This document shows, in pieces, positions 45,775 through 54,784 of a DNA stretch of 64,000 nucleotides. This stretch comes from Deinococcus psychrotolerans (GTDB taxonomy: Bacteria > Deinococcota > Deinococci > Deinococcales > Deinococcaceae). The stretch's first letter is position 1. Each line of letters begins with the position of its first letter. Below the pieces are notes generated by a model, which saw only the letters and a list, made by a program, of their open reading frames with translations, ran no database searches and was not told where the DNA came from. The stretch spans positions 2,435,501-2,499,500 of the forward strand of contig NZ_CP034183.1 in assembly GCF_003860465.1 (NCBI RefSeq), read 5' to 3'. The translations under genes and the position numbers were made by a program.

Positions 45775-47056
45775 CCGCCTGAGAGTGCTGACTCACGCGC
45801 TGAACGAAAGCCGCCTGATGTTTCGTGACCGCGCCACGCTAGAACGCCATCAATCCCGGCTGGCCGCCGAGCAGCTGCGCTGGGTCGCCGTTCACAGCTC
45901 CTACACCGCCCAACGCTTCCGGCAAGCGGGCCTGAGCGTGGGCCAGTGGCGACAGCTTCCGCCGATCAGCAAGGCCGAAATGATGGCGAATTTCGATACC
46001 CTCAACACCGCCGGAGTGACGCTGGCCGAGGTGCTGGACGTGGCCCGCCGCGCCGAGGCCAGCCGCGACTTCTCGCCCGGCCTGCCCGGAAACCTGACGG
46101 TAGGTCTCTCGAGCGGCACCAGTGGCAGCCAGGGTGCCTTTCTGGTCAGCCGCGCCGAGCGCCTCCAGTGGGCCGGGGCGGTGCTGCGCCACCTGCTGCC
46201 AGACTGGCCCGCGGGCCTGCTCCGGCGGCAGCGGGTGGCCTTCGTGCTGCGGGCCGAGGGCCAGCTCTACCGGAGTGTGGGTAGCTCACGCCTGCACTTC
46301 GAGTTTCTGGATCTGCTACGGCCCGTAGACGAATTGGCCGAGCGCCTCACCGCTGCCCGGCCCACCTTGCTGATCGGCCCACCGAGTGTGCTGCGCGCCC
46401 TGCTCAATGCTGGAGCCACCGCCTACCCCGAGCGCGTCGTCAGCGTGGCCGAGGTACTCGAAGACGCTGACCGCACCGCGCTGCAAGCCGGGTTCGGCCC
46501 GGTGGTGGAGGTGTATCAGGCCACCGAGGGGCTGCTGGCCCTGCCCTGCCCGCACGGCCACTTGCATCTCAACGAGGCGCACGTTCACTTCGACTTCGAG
46601 GCACTGGGCAATGGGTATGTCCAACCTGTCCTGACCGATTTGCGCCGCCGCGCCCAGCCAATGATCCGCCACCGCCTCAACGACCTGCTGGTGCTGGCGG
46701 ACGGCTGCACCTGCGGACAGGCCGCCCGGCGGGTGGTGCAAATCGCCGGGCGGCAGGACGACGCCCTGAATCTGCCCTCGGCCTCCGGCACCCGCCTCAC
46801 TATCTGGCCGGACTTCGTGCGGGGAGCGCTCAACCGGGTGGCCTCCCTGTGTGAGTACCGGGCCGAGCAGGTGGGGGCGGCGACGTTGCATCTTCAGCTC
46901 GACCCGGACGCGCCCGCCCTGCGGGAAGCAGCGGGACACGAAATAGGAGCGGCATTCACGCGCCTGGGCGTGGGTGACATAGAACTAACCTTCGGCCCGC
47001 TGCTGGCCGATTTGCCGGGAGCCAAGCGGCGGCGGGTGGTGCGGAGCTGGCACTGA
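45767..47056 (+). CDS. F390-synthetase-related adenylate-forming enzyme
   Basis: About 429 residues of the divergent PaaK/coenzyme F390 synthetase branch of the ANL superfamily. The ATP loop is LSSGTSGSQGAFLVS (about 115-129), later QATEGLLALPCPHGHLHLNE and MIRHRLNDLLVL, followed by a CTCGQAARRVVQIAGRQDD segment near the hinge. Such enzymes activate a carboxylate as acyl-AMP. GTG at 45767 overlaps the preceding stop by 8 bp; an ATG at 45746 is an alternative with no ribosome site. Confidence 0.82.
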   Translation: MFDRLRVLTHALNESRLMFRDRATLERHQSRLAAEQLRWVAVHSSYTAQRFRQAGLSVGQWRQLPPISKAEMMANFDTLNTAGVTLAEVLDVARRAEASRDFSPGLPGNLTVGLSSGTSGSQGAFLVSRAERLQWAGAVLRHLLPDWPAGLLRRQRVAFVLRAEGQLYRSVGSSRLHFEFLDLLRPVDELAERLTAARPTLLIGPPSVLRALLNAGATAYPERVVSVAEVLEDADRTALQAGFGPVVEVYQATEGLLALPCPHGHLHLNEAHVHFDFEALGNGYVQPVLTDLRRRAQPMIRHRLNDLLVLADGCTCGQAARRVVQIAGRQDDALNLPSASGTRLTIWPDFVRGALNRVASLCEYRAEQVGAATLHLQLDPDAPALREAAGHEIGAAFTRLGVGDIELTFGPLLADLPGAKRRRVVRSWH

Positions 47057-47094
47057 GCGGTGCGTGCCGCCGCGATTTGGTGCAGACTGACCGT

Positions 47095-48087
47095 ATGACC
47101 ACCCCGCTGCCCTTCCGAATCCTCTCCACCGCCCAGGCGTTGCCGCAGCGGGTGGTCACGACAGCGGAAGTGGCCGCACTATGTAGCGTGCCCGCTGGTG
47201 TGGCCGAGGCGCGCAGCGGGGTGCGTGAGCGGCGCTGGCTCTCGGAAGGCGAAACCGCGCTGGCACTGGGCGCACAGGCAGCGCGTGAAGCGCTCTCGGC
47301 AGCTCAACTTGAAATCGGCGACGTGGACGTGCTGCTCAACGCCTCCGGCAGCCAGCTGCAACCGATTCCCGACGGCGCGGCGCTATACGCCCGCGAACTG
47401 GGGGCAAGTGGACTGGCCGCCTACAGCCTGCACGGCACCTGCCTGAGCTTTTTGCTGGCGCTCCAGCACGCCGCCCTGCTGATCGGTACGCAGCGGGCAC
47501 AGCATGTCCTGATCGTTAGCAGCGAGTCGGGCAGCCTGGGACTGAATTTCGCCGAGGCCGAGAGCAGCCTGCTGATTGGTGACGGAGCGGCGGCGGTGCT
47601 GCTGGGGCCTGCCGAGAGCGCGGCCCAGGGCCTGCACGCCGCCCGTTTCGAAACCTACCCGGAGGGCGCGGCCCACACCCAGATTCGGGGCGGCGGCAGC
47701 CTGCTCAATGACCGAAGCCCTGGCGGCATCCAGCGCGAGGATTACCTGTTCGAGATGCAGGGGCTGAGCATCCTGAAACTCGCCAGCAGGGTGGTGCCGG
47801 GTTTTCTGGAGCGGTTGCGCCCTGGCCTGAGCGCCGGGCTGCCGGGCATTGACCGCGTGATTCCGCACCAGGCCAGCGCGTCGGGCCTCGCCCTGATGCG
47901 GCGCTACGGTTGGCCCGAGGAGCGGATAGAAGTGACCCTGCCGACGCTGGGCAACGTGATCGCCGCCAGCCTGCCGCTGACCCTGCACCAGACGCTCAGC
48001 AGCGGGCGGGCCAATCCCGGCGACCGCCTGCTGCTGGTCGGCACCGGCGCGGGCCTCACGGTGGGCGGCCTGATCGTAACGCTTTGA
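47095..48087 (+). CDS. 3-oxoacyl-ACP synthase III-like ketosynthase
   Basis: A 330-residue thiolase-fold enzyme (KAS III/FabH, OleA-like). The catalytic Cys is in LHGTCLSFLLALQ, the His in VIPHQASASG and the Asn in PTLGNVIAASLP, so the Cys-His-Asn triad is complete. It should do a decarboxylative or non-decarboxylative Claisen condensation of acyl chains. Its place beside a reductase and an adenylating enzyme points to a dedicated pathway rather than bulk fatty acid synthesis. The ATG is seven codons into the frame. Confidence 0.87.
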   Translation: MTTPLPFRILSTAQALPQRVVTTAEVAALCSVPAGVAEARSGVRERRWLSEGETALALGAQAAREALSAAQLEIGDVDVLLNASGSQLQPIPDGAALYARELGASGLAAYSLHGTCLSFLLALQHAALLIGTQRAQHVLIVSSESGSLGLNFAEAESSLLIGDGAAAVLLGPAESAAQGLHAARFETYPEGAAHTQIRGGGSLLNDRSPGGIQREDYLFEMQGLSILKLASRVVPGFLERLRPGLSAGLPGIDRVIPHQASASGLALMRRYGWPEERIEVTLPTLGNVIAASLPLTLHQTLSSGRANPGDRLLLVGTGAGLTVGGLIVTL

Positions 48088-48160
48088 GTGCTGGGTTCCT
48101 TTCCTTCCGTACCTTTTCTCCCGGCTCCGGATGCGGCCCAGGCTCTAGACTGCCGCTTGC

Positions 48161-49255
48161 ATGCCCCGCCCGCCTTCCCGCCTGTTTTCCCTCTATCTCG
48201 GCGCTGCCGCTGGGTTCTTCATTCTCAAAAGCGCGGTACTGCTGACCAATGCCCTCACCTTTCCGCGCCTTCGTCCGCGCGACACACCTGCTCCGGCCCT
48301 GCGACGGCGCGTCTCGCTGTTGATTCCGGCACGTGACGAGGCCCACAACCTGCCACGCACCCTGCCGGGGCTGCTGGCCCAGGGCGCGGATGAGGTGATC
48401 GTGCTGGACGACCAGAGCAGCGACGGCACCGCCGAGGTGGCCCGCCGACTGGGCGCAAGCGTCATCAGCGGCCAGCCACTGCCGGACGGCTGGTACGGCA
48501 AGCCCTGGGCCTGTCAGCAACTCGGCCAGGCGGCCAGCGGCGACGTCCTGATCTTTACCGACGCCGACGTGGCCTGGAAGCCGGGTGCACTCGGCGCGAT
48601 TTTGCATGAATTGGGCGACAAGCAGGCCGATCTGCTGAGTGTGCTGCCCCGGCCCGAACGCCTGACGCTGGGCGCACGCTTTCTGACACCGCTGGTGGAC
48701 GCCGTGGTGCTGTGTTACTTGCCGTACCCGATGATCAGCTGGCCGCAGCCCAGCCTCAGCACCGGCAACGGCCAGCTGATGGCCTTTCGCCGCCCCGCCT
48801 TCGAGCTGGCTGGGGGCTACAGCGGCGTGCGGGCGCAGATTCTGGAGGACACCCAGCTGGCCCGGCGGCTCAAGAAGCAGGGCGGGCGGCTGACCCTGGC
48901 CCTCGGCGCGTCGGCGGTGGGCGTCACCATGTACGGGAGTTACCCCGCCTCGGTGACGGGCTTCGGCAAGAACTCGCTGGCGATTCACCTGCACTCGCGC
49001 CCGCTGCTGATTCTCTCGGGGCTGTGGCACCTGGCGGTCTATACCTTGCCCTGGCTGCTGCCCATGCCTTGGTGGCTGCGGCTGGCCGGGCTGTTGGAGC
49101 GCAGTCTGGTCAATCTGGTCACGGGCCGCACCCGCCCGCTCGATTTGGCGGAGGGGTTTCTCGCGCCGATCACGCCGCTGCTGGCCTTTCCGGCTTACCG
49201 CCGCGCTCTCGGCAAGCGGGTGACTTGGAAGGGCAGGACGTACGTGCAGAAGTAA
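48161..49255 (+). CDS. membrane-associated glycosyltransferase family 2
   Basis: A 364-residue GT2 enzyme. One N-terminal membrane helix (about 10-32), then [31 protein letters not shown], the metal-binding [12 protein letters not shown] (DxD-like) and [12 protein letters not shown] with the catalytic Asp. Two to three C-terminal hydrophobic helices follow ([20 protein letters not shown]). Similar enzymes glycosylate lipids or carotenoids. A TAGACT box lies 9 nt before ATG, so it may also have its own promoter. Last gene of the cluster. Confidence 0.87.
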   Translation: MPRPPSRLFSLYLGAAAGFFILKSAVLLTNALTFPRLRPRDTPAPALRRRVSLLIPARDEAHNLPRTLPGLLAQGADEVIVLDDQSSDGTAEVARRLGASVISGQPLPDGWYGKPWACQQLGQAASGDVLIFTDADVAWKPGALGAILHELGDKQADLLSVLPRPERLTLGARFLTPLVDAVVLCYLPYPMISWPQPSLSTGNGQLMAFRRPAFELAGGYSGVRAQILEDTQLARRLKKQGGRLTLALGASAVGVTMYGSYPASVTGFGKNSLAIHLHSRPLLILSGLWHLAVYTLPWLLPMPWWLRLAGLLERSLVNLVTGRTRPLDLAEGFLAPITPLLAFPAYRRALGKRVTWKGRTYVQK

Positions 49256-49324
49256 GGGGAGTGGGCCCGCCTCGACTTGCTGCATCTGGTCGGCGAGTGA
49301 AATTGACTGAAGAGGGAACAGCAC

Positions 49325-49906
49325 TCATTCAAGCGCCGAGTTGAGCAGCTTGCTCAACTCGGCGGGGCGGTAGAGTCGGCGGGCGTCGAGCCGCAAAAGC
49401 GGCAACCGCGCACTGGCGAACAAGGTGTCTTTGACGGCGTCGCGGTACTGCTGCTGGTCGTTTTCGTGCGACGCGCCGTCGAGTTCGATGCCCAGCACCG
49501 GCCTGTACTGGGCGCGGGCCACGATCAAAAAGTCAACGTGCTTGTCTCGCAGGCGGCCCAGCACGGCTTGGCGCTCGCTGCCGCTGGCTTTGATCAGCAT
49601 CAGGTCGTTGAGGCGCACATTGGGAAAAGCGATGTAGGGGCCGCCTTGCAAGGCTTCCAGCAAGGTTTCGTAAAACTGGCCTTCGCTGCGGCTGAAAAAA
49701 TACTGCTTGGCCTGAACGGGGAAGCTGGCGGGGATTTGACTCCCCTCGGCTGTGGTTCCTCCGGCTGTGATTCTTACTGCGGCAACTTTGCCAGAGGGTG
49801 CTGGCCGGAGACGTTTGCGCGGCTGAGGCTTGCGGGCCGCTTTGCGCCGGAACCAGGCAATAAACCAGATCACGGCGACCAACAGCAGCAGGGCAAGAAA
49901 TTCCAT
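49325..49906 (-). CDS. DUF2726 protein with N-terminal membrane helix
   Basis: A 193-residue protein. Residues 2-19 form one membrane helix, followed by a basic linker (FRRKAARKPQPRKRLRP), and residues about 75-190 a DUF2726 domain with FFSRSEGQFYETLLEAL, HVDFLIVARAQYRPVLGIELDGASHEN and FASARLPLLRLDARRLY. DUF2726 has a PD-(D/E)xK-nuclease-like layout; the E-x-D-G-x-S-H part fits. The role is unknown. ATG at 49906 follows a TAGCCT box by 7 nt. Confidence 0.8.
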   Translation of the reverse strand: MEFLALLLLVAVIWFIAWFRRKAARKPQPRKRLRPAPSGKVAAVRITAGGTTAEGSQIPASFPVQAKQYFFSRSEGQFYETLLEALQGGPYIAFPNVRLNDLMLIKASGSERQAVLGRLRDKHVDFLIVARAQYRPVLGIELDGASHENDQQQYRDAVKDTLFASARLPLLRLDARRLYRPAELSKLLNSALE

Positions 49907-49913
49907 GCTGGCT

Positions 49914-49919
49914 AGGCTA
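49914..49919 (-). promoter_or_regulatory. -10 box of the DUF2726 gene
   Basis: TAGCCT on the minus strand, 7 nt before ATG at 49906. Confidence 0.45.
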
Positions 49920-50012
49920 CGTGGGGATGAGTCACACAATCAAGTACGGCAAGTACAGCTCGGTCAGCACTCCGGCCCCAGTTGAGAAACTTGGCTGCTC
50001 CAAGCGTCAGCC

Positions 50013-50052
50013 AAAAACGCAAAAGCCCACTTTTTACGGTGGGCCTTTGCGT
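50013..50052 (-). terminator. terminator of tRNA-Arg
   Basis: ACGCAAAAGCCCAC (50017-50030) pairs with GTGGGCCTTTGCGT (50039-50052), one bulge. On the minus strand it is followed by TTTTT. Confidence 0.8.
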
Positions 50053-50063
50053 TGCCGTGCTGG

Positions 50064-50140
<77 letters not shown>

Positions 50141-50216
50141 TTGGGGTTGTACGGGCCGTCTGAGCCGATATTCCCGCCGAAGCACTGTAGCACCCCAGCG
50201 GGAGAATTTGAAGGGC

Positions 50217-50238
50217 GTTGCCCATTCGTTGCCCATTC
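50217..50238. repeat. tandem 11-bp repeat between tRNA and integrase
   Basis: GTTGCCCATTC occurs twice head to tail, ending next to the integrase stop. It could be an arm-type integrase site or part of the attachment region. Confidence 0.4.
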
Positions 50239-50239
50239 C

Positions 50240-51421
50240 CTACAGATCAAGCTCAATGGCTTCCTGGTGTTCGGGCCATAGGTGCATGTAGGTCGTCTGC
50301 GTGATAACCGTGTTGGCGTGCCCGACGTACACTGATACCGCCTTGATAGACCAGTTTTGATGAGCGGCGATACTCACGAAGGTGTGCCGCAGGCTATGAA
50401 AAGAGTAGCGGGGCAGTCCAGCTTTGGTCAGCAGCCGCTTGAGGGTACGGTTGACATTGTTGGGGTGCTGCATCGTGCCTTCACGGGTCGCAAACACGTA
50501 GTCGGCGTCGGGATGGCCTTGCTCCGTTTGAGCGGCTTTCAGGTGATCAAGGCATTCCAGAGCCGAGCGGCCAAGCTTGATCTTGCGGCATGACTGTGTT
50601 GTTTTAGGCGATGTGATGCTGCGGCTGAGCGGGCCGTGAGTGGACAGCACCTCTTCCACCTTGAGCCAGCCCTCGGTCAGGTCAACGCATTCCCAGCGCA
50701 GGCCGAACACTTCACCAAGCCTCAGACCCGTTCGCAGCGCAAAGACGATGGCGTAAGCAAACACGCTGCCGTCCTTGAGGGCGGCTTCTGCCAGTTGACC
50801 TGCTTGTTCGGGTGTCCAAGCTTTGATGGTTGTCTGGGCCGCAGCACCCATGATCTGCGGTCGTTTGGGGAGCTTGACTTCACGCAGCGGATTGGCAATC
50901 AGATAGCCTCGGCGAACGGCGTAGCTCAAGGCTTGGTTCAGCAGGCTGTGAATTTGAGCGCGGCTCCGAGTTAACTTGGTTTCTTTAATCAGTGTCCGGT
51001 GGTATTCCTCCAGCAGCGTGGGATTGAGAGCGGCCACTGTCCAGTCGCCAATTCGCGGGAGGATGTGCAGGCGAATGAGATCAGACTGGAGTTGCAGGGT
51101 TCTGGGCCTCACTCCGTCATAAACGCGGCCTTGTTCCATCCACTCGCTCAACAAGTCCCCGATGGTCATGCTGCGGGTGGCTTGCGGCGCTGAGCCGTTC
51201 TCGGCAGCAGTCTTGGCGGCGTACATGGCTTCCCTGGCTTCCTGCTTGCTGCGGCCCTGGAAAGTCCCGGTGAGCCGCTTCGTCTGTCCGGTCGGTAGTT
51301 TGACCCGAATCCGCCACTGGTAAACGTTTTCGCCGTTCGCCAGTTTGCGATCTTGTGTGACCGATCCATCGCCATTGCTGCGACGGCTGCTGTGTTCCTC
51401 TTTTTGAACTGTTCTGGTCAT
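50240..51421 (-). CDS. int: tyrosine recombinase (phage-type integrase)
   Basis: Site-specific recombinase of 393 residues. Residues about 35-75 form an AP2-like arm-binding domain (YQWRIRVKLPTGQTKRLTG), 85-165 the core-binding SAM-like domain, and 195-385 the catalytic domain with Arg in ALRTGLRLGEVFGLRW, HSLRHTFVS, GHANTVITQTTYMHL, giving the R-H-x-x-R-H-Y set, with Tyr in TTYMH. It should be active. GGAG is 8 nt before ATG at 51421. It is oriented toward the tRNA, with its stop 100 bp away. Confidence 0.92.
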   Translation of the reverse strand: MTRTVQKEEHSSRRSNGDGSVTQDRKLANGENVYQWRIRVKLPTGQTKRLTGTFQGRSKQEAREAMYAAKTAAENGSAPQATRSMTIGDLLSEWMEQGRVYDGVRPRTLQLQSDLIRLHILPRIGDWTVAALNPTLLEEYHRTLIKETKLTRSRAQIHSLLNQALSYAVRRGYLIANPLREVKLPKRPQIMGAAAQTTIKAWTPEQAGQLAEAALKDGSVFAYAIVFALRTGLRLGEVFGLRWECVDLTEGWLKVEEVLSTHGPLSRSITSPKTTQSCRKIKLGRSALECLDHLKAAQTEQGHPDADYVFATREGTMQHPNNVNRTLKRLLTKAGLPRYSFHSLRHTFVSIAAHQNWSIKAVSVYVGHANTVITQTTYMHLWPEHQEAIELDL

Positions 51422-51486
51422 CGTTGGTTCTCCCACAGCTCCCCGAGTGAATGAGCTGTAGAGATAGTGTCGTAAGCGCCTAAATG

Positions 51487-51501
51487 TTTCGTTAAACGAA
51501 A
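51487..51501. promoter_or_regulatory. island palindrome, copy 1
   Basis: TTTCGTT-A-AACGAAA, perfect 7-bp arms, touching the ATG of the primase-like gene and 66 bp from the divergent integrase start. Bound protein here could block both. Confidence 0.65.
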
Positions 51502-53319
51502 ATGATGGTAGAAGTGGAAACTCTTTGTATGAGCGAAAAACAGCACGGCGAACTGACGCAATTGATGATGAAACTCTTTCCAGCCACCTCTCAGAGGCAT
51601 TTGCGGGCCTATGAGCCTGAAGCTGGACAACGCAAAAATGTGCTTGAAATTAAGAGACGTGCTGGCAGCAATGATTACGCGCAACACCTTGATCCAAGCT
51701 CGTGGGATGTGGTGGGCAGTCTCGGCTTGATGCCCGGCATTCTGTCCGGCACCATCTGGCGTACCCCTTGGGCCGTGATGGATTTTGACGAAGCGACTCC
51801 CACTGATCTAGCCGATTTTTTCTCGGTACTGACTCAGCACGGTTTGGTGTTCACGGTTTCCCACGGCACCACTGGACGTGGGGCACACGTCTGGTTCTTT
51901 CTCGATGAGGCGGTGACGTTGAAACAAGCCTATAAAACGTTGGCGTTCCTCAAGCGGGCAGCGAAGAAGCAGGGCCACATCGATATTCACCTCCGTCCTG
52001 TTGCTGCTTCGGGCAAAGGTGTAGGGATCATGCTGCCTTACCGGGGCGCGGCCCAAGACGGTCTCGGAGCCAATCCGCTGTACAGCCCATTGACGGGGGC
52101 GCAGCTTGATTTGTGGGAACTTGCGGCAGCGCCCTTACAGAGCGCCAAAGCCTTCGTCAAGCTCGGCAACTTAAAAAGTGTCGAGAAATTCCTGGCTAGG
52201 GTTCGTCCAAAAGAGCGGCCCAAGCTCACTTCCCGGTTGCCCAGCGTGCTGGACGACCCCTCACTACGCTGGAATTTTGAGCTAAAACGGCTCAACTCCC
52301 TCTGGCAAGAAGGACGGCGGCATTATCTGACGGTTGCAGTGACGGCTTACGGGGTGGATTTGGGCATTGACCCCGACACCATTCGGGACGACGTGATGGA
52401 CTTGGTGGAGAGTTGCAACGATGAGCAAGCCGCAGACCGTGAGCAAGCCATTGAAGCGGGCCTCAAACGGCAAGAGGCTGGAGAAATGCTCAACGCCGCT
52501 CACTTTTACGAGGAAGCCGACGTGGAACTGCCCCGCGCCGCTGAACTCGCCGAGGTCAGGGAACTGCTGGATGTAGGCGTGTACGACTTGATGAGCCAGC
52601 CGTGGCCGGGCAAGGCAGGCAAGACCGACCGCAGCTTGTATAAGGCGCTTTTGTATCTGGCTTGGGAATACGGGATTCTGCACCCTGAAGGAGTGGAACT
52701 CAGCGTGGCCTGGTCACAGCTTAACGACGAAGCGAACGTGGCCTCCTCGAATACGTTGGGGAACAGTCTGGGCCGGTTAGAAGCTGCCGGATTACTGAGC
52801 CGAGCCAAATGTTCGTTTGAAGGCAAATCCGGCTCATTCGTTCTGCTGGTGACAAAACGAAGTATTCTTTTAAGGGGGGGCCAAGATAGGGAGTGCTTCG
52901 GTTTGTCACCGGCTCTGCGAAACGGTGGTGGCGCTCTGGGAAAGACCCGTGAGCAGATCGTAGATTTGTTGATCTGGTGCGGCTTGCCGCAGACAAGGGA
53001 AGACTTAGCCTCTAGCATGGCAACTCGCTGGCAAGACCTCAACGAGCCGCTTTCTACACTAGTTTCAGACCAGATCGTCCATGAGCGTGGGAGTGGTAGA
53101 GGAGCTTTCATGGACTTGGTTGACAATTGGCGTGACTTGTTAGAACGGCGTCAACGTTCAGACGGCAGCACTGGGCGTCGGGAAGGACAGAGAGAAGAGG
53201 CAACAGAGAAGTCCAGGCGGTACAGGAAACACATCATTGCTCAGCAAGTGGCCAACTCTCAGCCACTGACGGCCAACGACGACTCGCCGACTTCCTCACC
53301 CAGCTCGTCGGCCACCTGA
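51502..53319 (+). CDS. primase-polymerase-like (AEP superfamily) protein with winged-helix region
   Basis: A 605-residue protein. Residues about 65-200 look like an archaeo-eukaryotic primase domain: WAVMDFDEATP (metal-binding D-x-D/E), TTGRGAHVWFFLDEA (the s-x-H motif), and SGKGVGIMLPYRG as in primase domains of TOTE-type conflict systems. Residues about 370-470 read as a winged helix (SQLNDEANVASSNTLGNSLGRLEAAGLLSRA), and the tail is basic. No helicase domain. Function may be island replication, or defence. ATG at 51502 or 51529 may be the start. It overlaps hsdM at its 3' end by 61 bp. Confidence 0.6.
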   Translation: MMVEVETLCMSEKQHGELTQLMMKLFPATSQRHLRAYEPEAGQRKNVLEIKRRAGSNDYAQHLDPSSWDVVGSLGLMPGILSGTIWRTPWAVMDFDEATPTDLADFFSVLTQHGLVFTVSHGTTGRGAHVWFFLDEAVTLKQAYKTLAFLKRAAKKQGHIDIHLRPVAASGKGVGIMLPYRGAAQDGLGANPLYSPLTGAQLDLWELAAAPLQSAKAFVKLGNLKSVEKFLARVRPKERPKLTSRLPSVLDDPSLRWNFELKRLNSLWQEGRRHYLTVAVTAYGVDLGIDPDTIRDDVMDLVESCNDEQAADREQAIEAGLKRQEAGEMLNAAHFYEEADVELPRAAELAEVRELLDVGVYDLMSQPWPGKAGKTDRSLYKALLYLAWEYGILHPEGVELSVAWSQLNDEANVASSNTLGNSLGRLEAAGLLSRAKCSFEGKSGSFVLLVTKRSILLRGGQDRECFGLSPALRNGGGALGKTREQIVDLLIWCGLPQTREDLASSMATRWQDLNEPLSTLVSDQIVHERGSGRGAFMDLVDNWRDLLERRQRSDGSTGRREGQREEATEKSRRYRKHIIAQQVANSQPLTANDDSPTSSPSSSAT

Positions 53320-54743
53320 CGAAACTCCTCAAGCGCGGCTTCCAGACTCTCCACGATCTCGGCGGCCAGCAGTTGTGGGGCGGGCAAATCACTGCCTTCC
53401 TCCAAGCTGTCGTCTTTGAGCCAGAAAATGTCCAAGTTCACCTTGTCGCGGGCCAGCACCTCATCGAGCGTGTAGCGCTTGAAACGTTCACTTTCCTGCC
53501 GCTGGCTGCGGTCATCGGCGTGGTAAACCTCCACGAAGTCGCGTAGATCAGCCGCTTTCATTTGCCGAGTTTTAAGGGTGAAGTGCAGGTTGGTTCGCAG
53601 ATCGTAAACCCAGACCTGGCTCGTCTGATGCGTCTCGCCGCTGGCGTGGCGGTCGAAGAACAGGACATTGGCCTTCACGCCCTGAGCGTAGAAGATGCCA
53701 GTGGGCAGCCGCAGGATGGTGTGCAGATTGCAGTCGTGAAGGAGCCTGCGGCGGATCGTCTCGCCCGCGCCTGCTTCAAACAGCACGTTGTCCGGCACCA
53801 CCACGGCAGCCCGGCCCCCGACGTTGAGCAGCGTAAGGATGTGCTGCAAGAAGTTCAGTTGTTTATTGCTCGTCGTAGCGGTGAAATCGGTGCGGGCGTA
53901 ACTCTGTTGCTGTTTGACGGCGTTGCCCTCGGCGTCCAGTTCAACCATCGTGCCTTTGACCCCGAACGGCGGGTTGGCCAGCACGATGTCCACGCCCATT
54001 GAGGGCTGCTTCGCTAAGCTATCGGCCCGCTCCACTGGCGTGGATTTGCCGCCGATGCCGTGGAGAAACATATTCATGGCGGCCAGGCGCACCACGCTGT
54101 CCACGATGTCAGTGCCGTGGAAGGTGGATTCGCGCAAGGTTCGGCGCTGTTCGGGGTCAAGGTTGTACTGGGTGGCGAGGTAATCACGGGCGCTAAGTAG
54201 AAAGCCCCCTGTTCCGCAAGCTGGATCAGCAATTGTCTCGCCGGGTTTGGGATTGACGACTTCCACCACCGCATCAATCAAGGGCCGGGGCGTGAAGTAT
54301 TGCCCGGCCCCGCCCTTCACGTCCTCGGCATTGCGTTGCAGCAACCCTTCGTAAATCTCGCCCTTCACGTCGAAGCCCAGCCCCATCCATTGCTGGCGGC
54401 CAATCAGCCCGACCACTTGCTTGAGGTTGGCTGGGTCGTTGATCTTGTTCTGAGCTTTGCGGAAAATGACGCCGAGCAAGCCGTCTTCTTTGGCCAGCTC
54501 CTCAAGGGTGTGGCGGTACTGGCTTTCCAGCGCTGCGCCGGTCAGTTCTGAGAGCTTGTCCCAGCGGTACTCTTCCGGTACTTGTGGGGCGTCGGGCTGG
54601 CCGTCCATCTCATCGGCCATCTTGAGGAATAAGAGAAAGGTAATTTGCTCCAAGTAATCGCCGTAGCCCACCCCGTCGTTTCGGAGGACATGGGCGAGGT
54701 TCCAGACGCGGGCAACAAGCTGGGCTGGGCTGGGGGCAGTCAT
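53259..54743 (-). CDS. hsdM: type I restriction-modification DNA methyltransferase subunit HsdM
   Basis: N6-adenine methyltransferase subunit, 494 residues. An N-terminal HsdM helical domain (about 10-130) precedes IADPACGTGGFLLSA (SAM motif I) and VLANPPFGVKG (catalytic NPPF motif IV). The C-terminal part contains KRYTLDEVLARDKVNLDIFWLKD. It is split from hsdR and hsdS by fic and an opposite-strand gene. TATCAT lies 7 nt before ATG at 54743, which therefore is a better start than the ATG at 54752 that lies inside that box. Confidence 0.92.
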   Translation of the reverse strand: MTAPSPAQLVARVWNLAHVLRNDGVGYGDYLEQITFLLFLKMADEMDGQPDAPQVPEEYRWDKLSELTGAALESQYRHTLEELAKEDGLLGVIFRKAQNKINDPANLKQVVGLIGRQQWMGLGFDVKGEIYEGLLQRNAEDVKGGAGQYFTPRPLIDAVVEVVNPKPGETIADPACGTGGFLLSARDYLATQYNLDPEQRRTLRESTFHGTDIVDSVVRLAAMNMFLHGIGGKSTPVERADSLAKQPSMGVDIVLANPPFGVKGTMVELDAEGNAVKQQQSYARTDFTATTSNKQLNFLQHILTLLNVGGRAAVVVPDNVLFEAGAGETIRRRLLHDCNLHTILRLPTGIFYAQGVKANVLFFDRHASGETHQTSQVWVYDLRTNLHFTLKTRQMKAADLRDFVEVYHADDRSQRQESERFKRYTLDEVLARDKVNLDIFWLKDDSLEEGSDLPAPQLLAAEIVESLEAALEEFRQVADELGEEVGESSLAVSG

Positions 54744-54750
54744 GCGGGCC

Positions 54751-54756
54751 ATGATA
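54751..54756 (-). promoter_or_regulatory. -10 box of hsdM
   Basis: TATCAT on the minus strand, 7 nt before ATG 54743. It gives hsdM its own promoter, separate from hsdR and hsdS. Confidence 0.5.
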
Positions 54757-54784
54757 GTGCGGAGCGGGGGAGACGCTGAACGAA

